This document shows positions 24,180-37,706 of a stretch of DNA of 64,000 nt, in pieces. The translations under genes were made by a program, and so were the position numbers. A model generated the notes under the pieces. That model ran no database searches and was not told where the DNA came from. It saw only the letters and a program-made list of their open reading frames with translations. The stretch lies in assembly GCF_000150275.1 (NCBI RefSeq), contig NW_002060946.1, positions 5,121,035 through 5,185,034 on the forward strand, in the 5' to 3' direction. The DNA is from Trichoplax adhaerens (taxonomy: Eukaryota > Placozoa > Uniplacotomia > Trichoplacea > Trichoplacidae). Every line of letters starts with the position of its first letter. Position 1 is the first letter of the stretch.

Positions 24180-27100
24180 TAAACTAGTTTATACAAGGAT
24201 ACATATGCATTACAAGTAGCGAAAACATTTTACTATCAGCAACGAAATATTATTGTCCGAAATAAGCACATGGCCAAAGAAATCGATTTAATATAGTTTA
24301 TTACAGAGATATCGAAGCTGGAACCTAGAATTGCGATCAAAGCAACACCGATGAGACCTTCAATATATCGTACAATTACTATATTGCATCATCTTAAAAT
24401 CGAAATCACGTGTGACTATAACATCACCAATTAGGAGCAGAAAGAAAATGTTTGAAAATCTTCATTTCGTAATGATTTCTATATTCCTTGCCATCAGCGT
24501 CAATAAAATAAGAACTACTCTTGGTTAATCCTTCCTCCTAATTTACATCGTGAATTAGCACCGTTAATCTTACAGGTGTTTTCGGTGCCTCATTCTGAAT
24601 ACTCTGTCAGTCTTCTACGCGTTGCTCATTAAATTTAAGGACAATGCACGTAAATTTTGAAATACGCTATAATTTATCTTATATTGAAGTGGTTACAAGT
24701 TGTGTACGGCTGGTACAAGATCAAAGAGCATTGTAGACATGATTCCTTTTAATTGAGCTAAATTCTGGATATACTCGGTAAGGCTTTACGTTGTTGGGCT
24801 TTACTTTTGTTGATGCTGTGTAAATAAAACGATTGAGTGTGTGCATTGCTTCAAATTTTCGCTTTCATCCATCACTTCTGGGCAGTATTTAATATATACT
24901 ACAGTAGTTACGCTAGTAAGAGTGAGTGATGAAATCGACTATCTATTTGTAAATAAAGAGTTGATTCGTAGATTACCGTACATTTAATTAATGAATATTT
25001 TCCCCACCATTGCCCATGACAACATCTACTACCAGTCTAATAATATACTATACAGTCGGAGAGTACTCTACGTTAATTTTTTATCAACAAAATCGCGATA
25101 TAAATAAAATTGGAGCGCAAACGAATGGAACGATCTCATTAGACTATACCTCTATAGTTCCGAAAACAGAAAGAGAATTTTTCCATGTTTATGATTGTCC
25201 TTAAATTTGAGAAGTATTAGGCCAAATCAACTCTTATATCTATGCTTGAAATTAATTCTCTTTTCGGAATGTAAAAAATACGGATCTGCACATCTATTCT
25301 ACTGATTATACGAATAGACCAGAAATATTATCTGGATGTTTTTAGACTATGGCACGTAACTATCAAATATGAATCAAAATAATTAAATTTTTCAATGAAT
25401 TAAAGCAATTTTAAATCTAATTTTAAGCACGCAAACTGTAGTAAAATTCAAGAAAAGATGTAAAATGAGTCGCTAAACAATCTTATGAAAATAATTTATA
25501 ATAATACAATGTGATTATTACTTAAATAGATATCCATTTTTAAAGGAAAAGCGAGAGAGTTAGAGACTAGAGGGTCTAAAATTTCATTTTAAACTTAAAA
25601 CTTATAATATGTAAGTTAGGATTGACTTTATATGGAATGAAATGATGAGAAAATAAATGGTTAGTCAGTGTTTGCTAACGATCCAATAACTATTTATTCA
25701 GATCAATAGTCTGCGATTGATAGCAAGCTGGATACTATAAGGTACAATCAGCCGGGCGTCTTCAATAACTAAACAGTTAAAATGGGCAATTATTGAGGTG
25801 AAGAATTAAAGGTTTCATGACGATTTGTTTTTAAATTTGGGCCCAGAGTATGTTCATTCTATTATCGATGCTCAATTGATCCAATATAAATAGAGAAATT
25901 AAAAATTCGATCCTTCAAGGGTTATACTCACGAACAGCCAGAAGGAAGAGAGTTTAAAAAACACGCTAAAGGAATAGTACGGCACTTAAACATAATGTAA
26001 CAAATTCTAATCTGCTATCGCACGGTGCCGCAAGAATCCATTAAACTATGGGATAATTATTATCGGTAAACTTGTTTAAATAGTCGATTGTAACATGTTG
26101 TTGAACGAATTAAAACTGTACAGTAGAATCTAAGCTAAAAAGTATCTACTTCTAATGTTCTTACCCTAGAATAGTTGCTGAAACCAATGGATAATTTTAT
26201 CTTCAACTCTGATGCTTGATTGCACTGTGTACGTCTATAATATACTGCGGACGATTGTACATAAATGGCCCAATAATGGGCTGTACCGGCACTATTCTAA
26301 TGCATTAGTAAAGTAATTTGAATAGAATTTCTTTTCTTTCCATTCTGGGCGGCTGTTGTAGTATTGATTTCATCCTGTACTATAGTAATTTATAGTACCG
26401 CATGACAACTTGCGACACAGAAACATGATCACTGCAATTTATTTAATTGTATTCATCGTTACTATTTCAAATATAAGAATACGTTAATGCATTCTCAGTG
26501 TAACTATAGCCATCGAAGATGAGAATAATGACTTCAGTACTATTCTAACTAATTATCTTTGCGGGATTATTGTTTCTTATTATTATCCAAATGAGGATAG
26601 ACGAGAGATTATTGTCATTCTTTATCTAACGAATTTTTATCTCTCACTAAATGGATGTATAGGGTTGGACTATATGTCTATAATAAGACAGTAGATAGTT
26701 ATTGCTTCATTCATCTTTTAGTCTCGTACTTAATGAATTACAGAGGAAATAAACTAAACTTAACTTTACAATTACATAATAATATCTATGATAGCAAACA
26801 GTTGTTGTTCCGTTCATTTTTTAATGTCCTACTTAATGAATTGGAATGGAATGAACTCAACGTTAGTATCACCGTTGAAAATTAAAATTAGATTGAATGG
26901 CATTCTAGAATATGCTAGTTTAAAAGTATGAGTTTTTTACTCCAAATCGGGAAGCGATCCGATGATTTTTTTCCTGTCTATCTCTAAGTACTATTAATAC
27001 ATTATCCGTTTTATTTCGTCGATACATCGCAACAGAAACACAATAGTGTAAGAATTATATTGCTAGAAAAACAAAATTAGCCGCAATTATTAACGTATAT

Positions 27101-30100
27101 GTGCAATATACAGCACATGTCCGGATAGCGTTAGCCTCTTGATTGACAATCTCTACTATCATTCATACTTATCTATTATAGTATTACATCTACTCACTTT
27201 CTAATGTTACAACAAACCATTGATAATTTCTTATTCAAATTCGATGTTATTGATCTAATTATCATCCTGGTTCTAAATTAGATTCTAGAGTATTACATCC
27301 TTAAGCCCAAATCGCATATTCTATGAAATACAATTCATATCATCACCCTCGCTTTCTTTCGTCTTCTCGCATCACCATGATACGAGTAATACAGGCTTTA
27401 ATGACGTTATCAAGAGCAGAAAGTGCATTAATTTCCGATAGGACGATAAGAATATTTAGTATGTAGCAAGAATCAAAACGTTGAACTGCTTGTTTTACAC
27501 TATACATCATCGTTTATAAAGTCATTGCCATGTCAACATTCGCAGCTTACACATATTGGTACCGTAGCTAATTGAAAACTGTACGGTTGTGAACAAAATG
27601 TATGAATTCAATCCTTAACAGTCGATTACTAAATCAAATTCTAATTATTTTTAAAATGATATTGTACGCTAATGTTCTGTAAAAGGTTAAAGGCTGTTAT
27701 GCCGGATGATGTCTAGATCTGTTGCATCCACCTTAAACATAATACATTCCTAAAGCTATACGGTAACGTACCACTTACTGATCGAGCTAAATGGTCACCA
27801 CATTAACTATTAACATGATCTATGTGAATATGATAGTGAGACAATAATTGTGAAGATTTTATAGTGTACTATATTTAAAAGTATATGCCTTACTTTAGTT
27901 CCAGACCTAAAGAAGACGCCAGTGTAGGTGTAAATTAGATTTATTAATCTGATTTTAAATGTTATCTTTAACGAATTGTACATAATAAGCTGATCAAAAA
28001 CTATGATTAGATCTCTATGAATTTCCTTTTCTTTATACAAATTACCTATTCAAAAATTTTATGTCTTTACCATGCCCTTATTGATCAATTTTGGTAGAAG
28101 TAATAAAAGTGGCAATAAATCCATATGAAAAACCTACAAGAATACAAACGTCTTATATCGTGTGCTGCTAAAGGTGCCAGCTATTCATTAAATTTTGTCC
28201 GCAACGGCATGTGTTACGAATAAATTTTGCTATCGTTATACTTGGATACTTTTCTGTATCTTGACTGAATCATGATTAAGTACATCATTGAAACTTTGAA
28301 TTGGTATGATAGATCAAATAAAATTGAAATAGCTCTTAATTTAGGATTTGTGCTTTGCTCTGGTTAAGGCTATCGAAGCTAATATGTTGATAAATAAGTA
28401 GTATTTTCATTTTAAGTTAGATTATTAATTTGGCCTTAAATGAGTTATAGAACAAAAAGTTCATTCTAAGTATAAATGTATACAGCTCCTTTAATGCAAT
28501 AATTAAGATATTTAAATTATTTTTGATGATTTTGGAATAGTATTTTAATAAACACTTAATTAGGATATAATCCCAATGCTTGATGTCATTCGTTAATATT
28601 AAGTGAGAATTTCAGCTACTTGAATAACTTCTCGTAAAGCTATTCTAGTGTTTTACTCCATATACAAGGACAACAGTAAGCTGTTTTGCTGGCTTAACAA
28701 CTAAATGACCGGATAAACCTTATCCGGTGTTTCTATATTCCCCTTCTTTAATCAGTATCTTGTACATACATTTAATTCAGAATAAAGAATCCTTTATTTT
28801 TGTTTAGCGATTGAAAAAGATTCTTAAGTATAGCTTAATAATAATATAATACATACTAAAAAGATCATCTTATACGTAAATTGTACAAAAGAGTTGCATA
28901 TATTAATAAAATTAAATACTGGTAGTATTTAAAGCAACTAACAAAGACTTTATTATAGTTTATAATCAACAATATAGTAGACTCTACGTATTTGTTCTTT
29001 GGCCTCACTAGGAAAAGCTACCCAACTTAGTTTATGCACTACATAAATTCTCTAAGTTATCATAACTGTATTTGAAATTGTTGATAAGTGATAATATCAA
29101 CAGACTTATGACCGGTAGTGATGTCTAATTTCGATTGTATTTTTATTTGCTAAATAGGCAACATACTTTTTCTTGTTGGATATAGAGTCCATACGAATTA
29201 ACGATTTCATATTATGATGATTCCTTTCTCTTGTTTGCTAAATAGCCATCTAAATCGATGGCTATCGCCGAAATGTAGATTAGATTAAAGTTTCAAGTCT
29301 TGAATGATGAATTAATATGATAGGCAATCATGGGTTCATTTTCCTGATTCCATTTATCTATCCTTGTATTGTCTTTTTACTTATTTGCTCATGATCATTA
29401 TATTTATCACCCTGTATGGAAAATAGAATTGAAATTATAATTGCTAATTACCTCCAGTGCTGTTTTAAAATCTTCGCATGTTAGTTTCAATACTAATAAG
29501 GTTACAATTGGTGAGTGCATAAATCGCCAACAAGTTGCTTACCTAGGCGCGTGCCATAAATTTAATTTTTGTACTGTGTATTACCAATCAACATTTATAA
29601 CAATTATTCTACTTGCTCCTTTTATCAGCTACATTGCCTAAATATGTTAAGCATAGGTATCTTCAGTCTTTTATTACTGAAATTTCTTAAGAGACAATTA
29701 ATCTGGAGTTTGAATGATTACCATATGAAAGCACAACTCGTATCTGATGAAAGGTAAAATGGCAAGGCATTAATTAATATGATTCATTATGGTAAGTGTT
29801 TGAGTTTTTGCTGGTATGCGTATAAATGAATCCAATATGAATATATATCGTATCTTTCTGTATATATGCACACATATGAATAGAGCGTAGAAAAATTTTG
29901 TAATCGAATTGCTTCTACGTGAATGATTATAAGTTATTATATTATACATAAAAAGTTTTGCATTATTTAGCTGCCCATGAACTATGGTACAGTATATTTG
30001 TCAATGAAGAAGCAGGACGTTAAGCTAGTACGTACAAAGTATATTACATAATATACATACAATCTAAAATAGAAAATTACTATTTTGATAGCCTTCTATT

Positions 30101-32320
30101 TTCAATTTATTCTCAAAGCGAGATTATTTTATGTGTTAGTAGTACTACTACGATTACACCCATAATCGATTTCAATCCCATTTAAATTCCCCTTATAGTA
30201 ATATAGATTGCAGCTATAAACTAAACAAATACTGTATTTTATCTCATATAAGATTACCAATGACCCTTCACCTTCATTTTCTTCTCAGGAAATGACCGTT
30301 GCTAATCTGTCCTAATTACGCAGGTTACTAAAAACCAATGATAAACTATCGTACTTATTAAACTAGAGTAATTCACTGATCAATAGTATCTTAAATCGTT
30401 TACTTAATCCTTAGTGCAGACGATAGACTTAGTAGTCGGCAGAATTGACTGAATATAATGCAGTATCAGTATTGACAGTGGCACGCAGATAATTACAAGA
30501 TATAGGGCACTAAACAATTTATGATAGCTTAGGATACCATGTTAGACATGATAAGAGGTAAAAGCAATTCCACTGAATTCTGGCTTACTTCCCAGTCCCC
30601 CAAAATAGAAACTTAGGAATTAATCAGGTGCCCTCATAGAACTAATATAATGATAATATGATGCTGAACAATGTTTGTTTTATCAAAAATTTCAATAAGG
30701 CCTAATTAAAAGAAAATTTTGCCAAGTTTACATATATATTGTTAGTCCCGATTGAATGATATTTATCCACTTTTAATATTGAGACATACAGACTGCAAAT
30801 ACTTTGCAGTTCCAAGCGAGAACATATGTTTCTGTTTGAATTAGTAATGAATTCATCTCATTGTAAATGCACAGTAATTACCTATAGTAATACGGAATTC
30901 TAAACTGATCGACATTTATGTTAATAACGAGCCATCCAATCATCTATTATAGATATAATTAGCAATGCTAGGATGACAATCTGAGATGGAATACTTCTCT
31001 TTCGATTTATTAGCGTTTGCTTAATGGGCGTAGTATATTAGTACGATGTATTAGCAAATGATATTCTTGATCGAATTAAATAAATGCAGTTATAACTATT
31101 TCAGCTTTACAGCAACATATGTTGCCATATCGCACCACAAAGGCATTTTTACTAGCTATACAGTGATTCTTTCTAGACTTCTTAACTCGTCTGTTAGCAA
31201 ACCATCTCGACAAAAGGTTAAAAATTATTTTACGTGATCTATTTATGCGGCCAACTATTATTACTAATTAAAGTATTTTACCAACACATCCTGTACACAA
31301 TGATCAAATTTCTCTTACGTTGCTCACTAATCCAATATTAATCATAATATTAAACATCTAATGGCTATTGCTAGTGATGGATCCTATATCAAGTCTATCA
31401 TAGTAACTGATTCTCGAGCAAGACATTCGACAGTAGGCCATGTGAACATCTGATCACTTATAATTAATAATTAAAGCTACTATTATTTTAGGAGAGAAAA
31501 TCATTGTTTAAACTAACAAGTTTATTCTTATGATATCACACTCTTACAATACCAGGATGAGTGATTCTATAGAAAGGAGATCGAATATATTAAGCAACAA
31601 ACTACCATCCAATAGAAATCAAAGTTAATACAGTGTAGAGGGCTTTTACTGTACTCGAATTGCCTTGTCGGCCATCTTGTCGCATTTACTTGGCAAGTTA
31701 GATAGATTATCATTGCATTTAGTGCTTGTACAATAAGGAATAAGAACTTTTAGTAGTTAAGCATAGAGAATAATATCTTATTAGTTAGTGCAGACAGTCA
31801 AGAATTCTGCTAGCTAATTTACACAATTGGAAAGAAATGAATATCGAACATTGAATTTTGGATCTTAGAGTAACTTGTTATAATTCCAGAGCCATTGAAT
31901 CGTTCGTCATAGCTGCTACTTATACTTATAAATCGGCACTAAAAACTGGAATAGGGATAAAAATCTGGTCAGTTACTGCTCTATTAATTAAAAATTTGTA
32001 ATTCTATGACGCTATCGATTACTTAAACTTTCCGCAAATAAAATGATTATTACTTTCCTTAAAATATAGATTCGATATTCCAGATTATCAAATTTGCTAA
32101 TTGTGAAAGAAGCTTAACCATCATTCTGTCACTTATTCTTTACTTAATTACTTTGTTGAATGATCTTGACGACATTACTATTAATTCTTTCATTGGCATA
32201 AACCCTGCGATTATTTGTTGGAATAATACTGCCTATCCAAGTGTTAATAGAAAGTTATGGAATTGACATACAAATATTAATAACTTTTTAGCCCGAAGTA
32301 AACCTCAAAATTGATTCCAT
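24180..32320. other. 8.1-kb gene-poor intergenic region
   Basis: The region is very AT-rich. Short frames at 25010-25204, 26655-26885, 27810-28040 and 29441-29757 have no family motif or credible splice partners. Two compact hairpins stand out: 28708-28728 (9-bp stem, 3-nt loop) and 29242-29265 (9-bp stem, 6-nt loop). No array, gap or transposon end was seen. Enhancers or non-coding RNA genes would not be recognisable from composition alone. Confidence 0.5.
28708..28728. other. Perfect 9-bp stem, 3-nt loop hairpin
   Basis: ACCGGATAA and TTATCCGGT flank the loop ACC. The stem is perfect and contains the only CCGG pair nearby. No flanking RNA-gene signature was recognised, so function is unknown. 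Confidence 0.6.
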
Positions 32321-35300
32321 ATGGATTATAATAAAATTTTACAAAGCAAGACAATTCAAGATATTTACAACAAGAATCCAAATCGAAGCAGTATTGCTAC
32401 AACAGCTTCAGCAACATCGACTGGCCAATCTTTAGAGATCAATATCTATCGTGAAGATGGTCGACTTCGACATCATAGTGATACGCGAGCTAGTACAACA
32501 GATAGCTTTGATCTCAATAATCCAGATAGTCCTGGATATAAATCATCGCTTCAATTTAAACATCAAGCTGATAATAAAGAAGAAGAGGATCCTAATCTGC
32601 TATCACCATCACCTTTTCTTCCTGATGATGATTGGGCTAGTGCTTGTGACGGTAGTATTCATGATAGCGACGATGAGGAGGGAACGTTTCATTCAGCAAT
32701 ATCAGTCCAATGTCTACATCAATTGGATGATGAAGAGGATTTAATCTCATCTGATAGTAGTGAAGAATGTCGTCGCTACATGGCTAATCTCGTCGATCGA
32801 TTGTATAACGAAAGGTAAGTCAATACTAAAGCCTCAGTATAGAATCGATTCTCTATTGCCATCGACATTTCTATTCTGATTATAATATCTTGATAACCGA
32901 AAGAACTTACAATGAATTTATTGTAAGGAGGTCCAACTACGACCAGGAGAAGTTTATCATATGTTAGTGTTATTAATTATCAATGAAGCATCTAAATAAT
33001 TGAGGATTAGTAATCTCCGGTATTATCATCAAGTGATTTTCTTGTTATGGTAACTGTTTATTTCCTGATATGCTTTATATTTGATTAGGGCACTAAACAT
33101 ACGAGTATATATCATTAGCGATAAGTAATCCTTCCATTTTCCAATTAGTAATGACTTCGGTATCATAATGGCTGCATCATTTTTTAAACCGGTTCCTTTG
33201 GCTCCGATGATGAGCATATTTTTGAATTGGAGATTAGCAATCTGTTATTTTTCCTGACAAAATTGAACTCTATTCTTTTCTCCATACTTGTTTATGAAGT
33301 TATTACTATTCTATCTATCCAAATAGATAGTAATATCATCATTGTAGGATGCTCACAATGAATGGAGAGAATAGCAGCGAGATATTAATGTCTCTCAATT
33401 GATTATAAGTCATCAATACGTTATTTAGTTTTTATGACCAGAATATATATGAGGTTCTCAAGTAGTGTCGGTATTCTCCAGCATCCATCTAATCTTTGAG
33501 TAAATAGGATATTTTAATCAATTATAGGCCATTGATAAAACAATTAGTATCGGATACCGGTATCAGATATGAATTCATCTAAGTGAATAGAGTAATGATT
33601 AATTGCCTTGAAAACTTTACCTTAGTTTAGTAGTAAAGACAAACTATTATGAAACCTAATGGCTTGGAAGTCGTTTCAAAACGGAAGCATCTTGAGCCAG
33701 AAAAAAGTTTTTCTTTTGGCTCAGTTACATATCGTCTAGTATGATCATTTTTGTCTACAGTAGGAACTCTTCATACCCTAAAAGTTACAATCAGCTTCTA
33801 TTATAGTTAATAATATGGATATTTAAGCGCCATTTGAGTCAAAAACGCTATCCTTTTGATCCAGGCGTAAAAATTGATAGCAAGTTTTATCCTATTCTAA
33901 CATGTAATAAGCAATTTCTGTTATAGCTATTAGTCTGGATACCATTTTCAAAGACAACACCGTTTTGAGTAGCAGTAACCTTCTATCGATCTATTACAAG
34001 GATCTTATTTAATAGATTGCTTATGAGCTCGTCATGTCATGCCAAGTTTAAAGCTTGCATGCTGTCTCACAAACACGCTATTTGATATAGGTCATAAAGA
34101 CTTTTCATTGGAAATAGATCGAACTGAGACTAGTTAGTCTACCCTTGTGATTTCTTCACATTGGATGGTTGAATTTCTTTAAACTCATGATTTTAACTTA
34201 AACTTCCATTTTTGCACTAGTACCAGGTACTGATCTTGTTTAATAACTTGCTCATGGGTTCGTCTTGCTTTAACAAGTTTAAAGCTTGTATGCTGGTATG
34301 CTGTTTCACGGTACACTATTTGACGGGGGTTATAAAGATTTTTGCATTGGAAATAAATGAACTAAGACTAGTTAGTCTATATTTGCAATTGCTTCACTTT
34401 GGATGCTTAAATTTATTTTAAATCGTGACTTTAATATTGAGTTTAAAGTTTCATTTTTATACCAATACTTAGTATCAGTAAAGACTTTTACCCTTTTTCT
34501 AAACTGATGTCAGTTGAGAGGTTGAAATACTTGTATTTGAAACTAGTTTCTTCTTCAAAATGCTTTTAGAGGCAATTTTGTTACATAATGTCGTAGAATC
34601 AGCCTATAAGGTTACTAATTCAGAATGATTTCACACGCCTTGCTTCCCGAAACATGACAGAAATTTCTGCTCTTTTTGACACGATCTAGCCATAAAATTA
34701 GTATTTGACCACATAGAATCGTTTCTTTACTGCATTGACAGTCGGTGTTTTTTCGTGGTCATGCAAGCTTAGGGACATTTTTATTCTGTATTTATTAAGG
34801 TATTTCTTTCCCTATATTTAGAGTAAAAGTGATTACACGATTTATAGACTGGAGATAGTCAAGTTTTTTTTCTGTAATTAGGCATTTATTAGCCTACAAT
34901 ACTCATTCTTTCTTAGTTTAGAGCATCACTTAATATTGCTATACTGAAAGAATGGTATTTATATTTGCAGGGAGACCATTTCGCCTGATGAAAAGGCAAC
35001 GTTTCTATTCTGGTGTAAGGTAATATATTTCGGAGTACAATTAGGTGGCTCTGTTTGCTTTTCTATAGAATCTTGCGGATTTATCCAGTATATATTTATT
35101 ATTTATATTTAAAAATACTGCGGAATGGATTGGTATATTTATCACGTAAAATTTAGAGATATATCAAGCTAAGTAATATCGGCAGAAGAATAGATAAATT
35201 AGCTTTAGTTATTAGTAATATAATAATAATCTGTCTTCAATAACAGCTAATTTCAAGATTATTTATCTGCTTAAATAAATTTAGTTTTGTCGTTACCTTA

Positions 35301-37706
35301 AGTTTATTAGGAGCAAAAATAAATCAGTACACACAAAATCAGCTGTTAATCTAGTTAAAAACTAGGTACGAGCATTGATAAGTATGGTTGTATAATTTCA
35401 TTTAGGGAGGAAGTGGCCGTGGATGGTTCGCTTACTATGTCGATAGCAAGGTTTATAATTAATATATAAAAGAATTAAATTTTCAGCCTGGCTATTTGAT
35501 ATTTAAAAACTTTTTTGTATCGAATATTAATATAAAAGCGACTGAAATTAAAAGTTTATTTCCATCTGCTTTTAACTTTAGCGTGCTGAATATAAGCGTG
35601 TTTCGGAAAAATCCTTTAACCAACTTGTGACCTATTTCACATTAGTATTATTAGAGTGAGTATTTAGAAAGAAATAGAAATGACGAAGCTAAGAAACTTG
35701 TATTTTTGCTGACAACTTCGCCAATTTTAGGGTAGTCGATGAAGTATCGAATTTGAATTGATAAGGCATTAAATTACTATAAAGTTCTTATTCTCTCTAC
35801 AAAGATTTACAGTTTTTCGCACAAATTATAACTAGTAATAAATCAGATGTACGTACTGATGTAAATCGATGCACATAATTCATTCGTTATCCCTCATGAA
35901 TGTCATAGCAAATTTGCATACATGCCTAGCCCTATTAATTGCACTATCAATGCAACCAAGTTGCCTTCTAAATTTATTCGAAGATCTCTTGAAAAGGTTA
36001 AACTGTTAGGTATTTTAACGTAGATAACTGCAGCAATATACTTGAAAAAAGTTAAGTTAGGAATTTTATCCCTAGAAATAATTGCCTTTCATGAAGATTC
36101 AATATTTCTACCTTGTCTCGCAACAGTTTTATGATATTTTATAATTGGTTTAATAAAATTCTGTTCTTACTTTGTCAGATTTACTGTAATCCATGGTTAC
36201 AACTATAAATAAACCGAGCTAAACTTGAATACAATCTTGATCTCTCATTTCATTCCTAAAGGTGTAAAACTATTGGCGATTTTTATCCAGCAAAACTACT
36301 TTTACAGATGTGTTTTACTTTTTATCATGAATATACCCTACGTAAGTATTTACGCATATTAAGACCATTGCTATACCTGTTCTTGATATTACGGTTGGTA
36401 GTATTTTATATTCTCTCTTTCATTAAATTATGTAACTGTTAGGTCGAGCCAAGCATAGAGAATATCTTTATGAAGCGTTGAGAAGTCATCCGATATGGTA
36501 TTCAAAGCTAATATTCTTTGAATATTAAAGTACTACAATAGATCAATGGTATAGAGAAGAAATTAAATGAGTTGCTTCTAACATGTAGGACCCAGTTAGG
36601 ATTTTGGAATGCCACATTTTTGCATGCTGTGCATAAGGAGCGAGCCTATCGAAGTCCCGTACCGATGTAAGTACTTAATATATAATTAATATAGTGATAG
36701 GGTGCTATACGATATTATAGATTCAACATCGAAAATTCAAATACTACACAATAGTATAAATAAATGCTTAGAACACTTTTTAAATGGATAGTATTAAAAT
36801 TTTTTTGAAAATACTGAAAAGCATTAATATAAGTCTTCGAAGATTATTAATTGCATAAATAAGTGATGAAATAAACTTTGCATATGTAGAATAGAATCGC
36901 ACTTTGAGCCGATATTATTATCAGCTTATTAAAGCGAGTATAAGAAAATTTCCAGAATTTCTACCATTTGATTCATTAATTATAACGTCTAATTAACTGA
37001 AAGGGACAAAATTTGACGTAGTCAATTTGTAATTGACTAAGTAAAGCAATCATACAATCTTGCTGTCAAGAAAAAGATTGGCAATATAATTGTTTTAGTC
37101 TATAATTTGTCTAATTTTTATATAATTCTCAGCATTAATTATCTTTTCATTTAGAGCTGTATGGTCTCAGTTATCAAATGAAGAGCGTAAAGAATTGGAA
37201 ATGTGTGATAAAAATATAGCGTTTGGTCAATTGGGGTATATTGTCATTCTATTAAGCATCTCTACAGTACATATCTACCTTTATATTTACTTTAATTAAA
37301 ATCTAGTTTAAACGTTATGTACATTTTCTTTATCCCTACTCCTTAGGAGTTTGACTATGAACATGGTAAGGCTAGGATTATCTGTCGAATTTGTAACGGA
37401 GTTTGCCAAAAAAATGGCAATTATTAGCAACTTAGATTTTGGTAAGTTAAGTGATTATTAAGAATATGATATCATTACAATTACTAAAGAATCTTTGATT
37501 TGCTTAATATATTTAGTTAAACTTGATGAGTCTCTTAAAATATCGGTACAATAACTGATCCTGGATTTATGCTGGTTAACATAAGATTTTAATATGTAAA
37601 TTTCGGTTTTGTAGAACAATTGGAAATGCTTGAAGAAAGTATTAAAAATATGGCAATTAATGGTAATATTCTTTACAATGCTAAACTAGAACTATTATTT
37701 TCTTAG
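32321..37706 (+). CDS. KIAA0513: KIAA0513 homologue (SBF2-domain protein), 10 exons, about 380 aa
   Basis: The exons are 32321-32814, 34971-35019, 35406-35450, 35582-35655, 36262-36341, 36443-36497, 36589-36666, 37155-37235, 37347-37441 and 37615-37706. Total length is 1143 bp, every junction is in phase, and the stop is TAG at 37704. The N-terminal 140 residues are low-complexity, acidic and serine-rich (SDDEEG, DDEEDL). The conserved part then follows: GRGWFAYYVDSK, KLLLQMCFTFYHEYTL, PIWTQLGFWNATFLHAVHKE, and a C-terminal block with KNIAFGQLG and KKMAIISNLDFEQLE. These line up in order with the vertebrate KIAA0513 protein, about 411 residues, which carries an SBF2 domain. The function is poorly known in any animal; cytoplasmic and neuronal roles have been proposed for the mammalian protein. 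Intron 1 (2.2 kb) is unusually long here and holds a tandem duplication. The last exon reads through a possible GTAATA donor to the stop. Confidence 0.92.
34011..34450. repeat. Tandem duplication of about 230 bp inside KIAA0513 intron 1
   Basis: Two diverged copies, about 34011-34205 and 34242-34450, share AAGTTTAAAGCTTG, ATGCTG, CATTGGAAATA, AAGACTAGTTAGTCTA (one base differs in the first copy) and TTCTTCACATTGGATG-like segments in the same order. The frame at 34236-34421 comes from this copy and is not an exon. Confidence 0.8.

Noticed and set aside
14104-32320. tRNA genes
   Set aside because: I looked by eye for B-box-like GGTTCGANTCC words paired with an A-box and saw none convincing. 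A covariance-model scan would be the decisive test.
32451-32744. 97-codon frame overlapping KIAA0513 exon 1
   Set aside because: Out-of-frame shadow of an exon with strong acidic/Ser codon content. The alternative frame is poly-Ile/Met-like and has no support.
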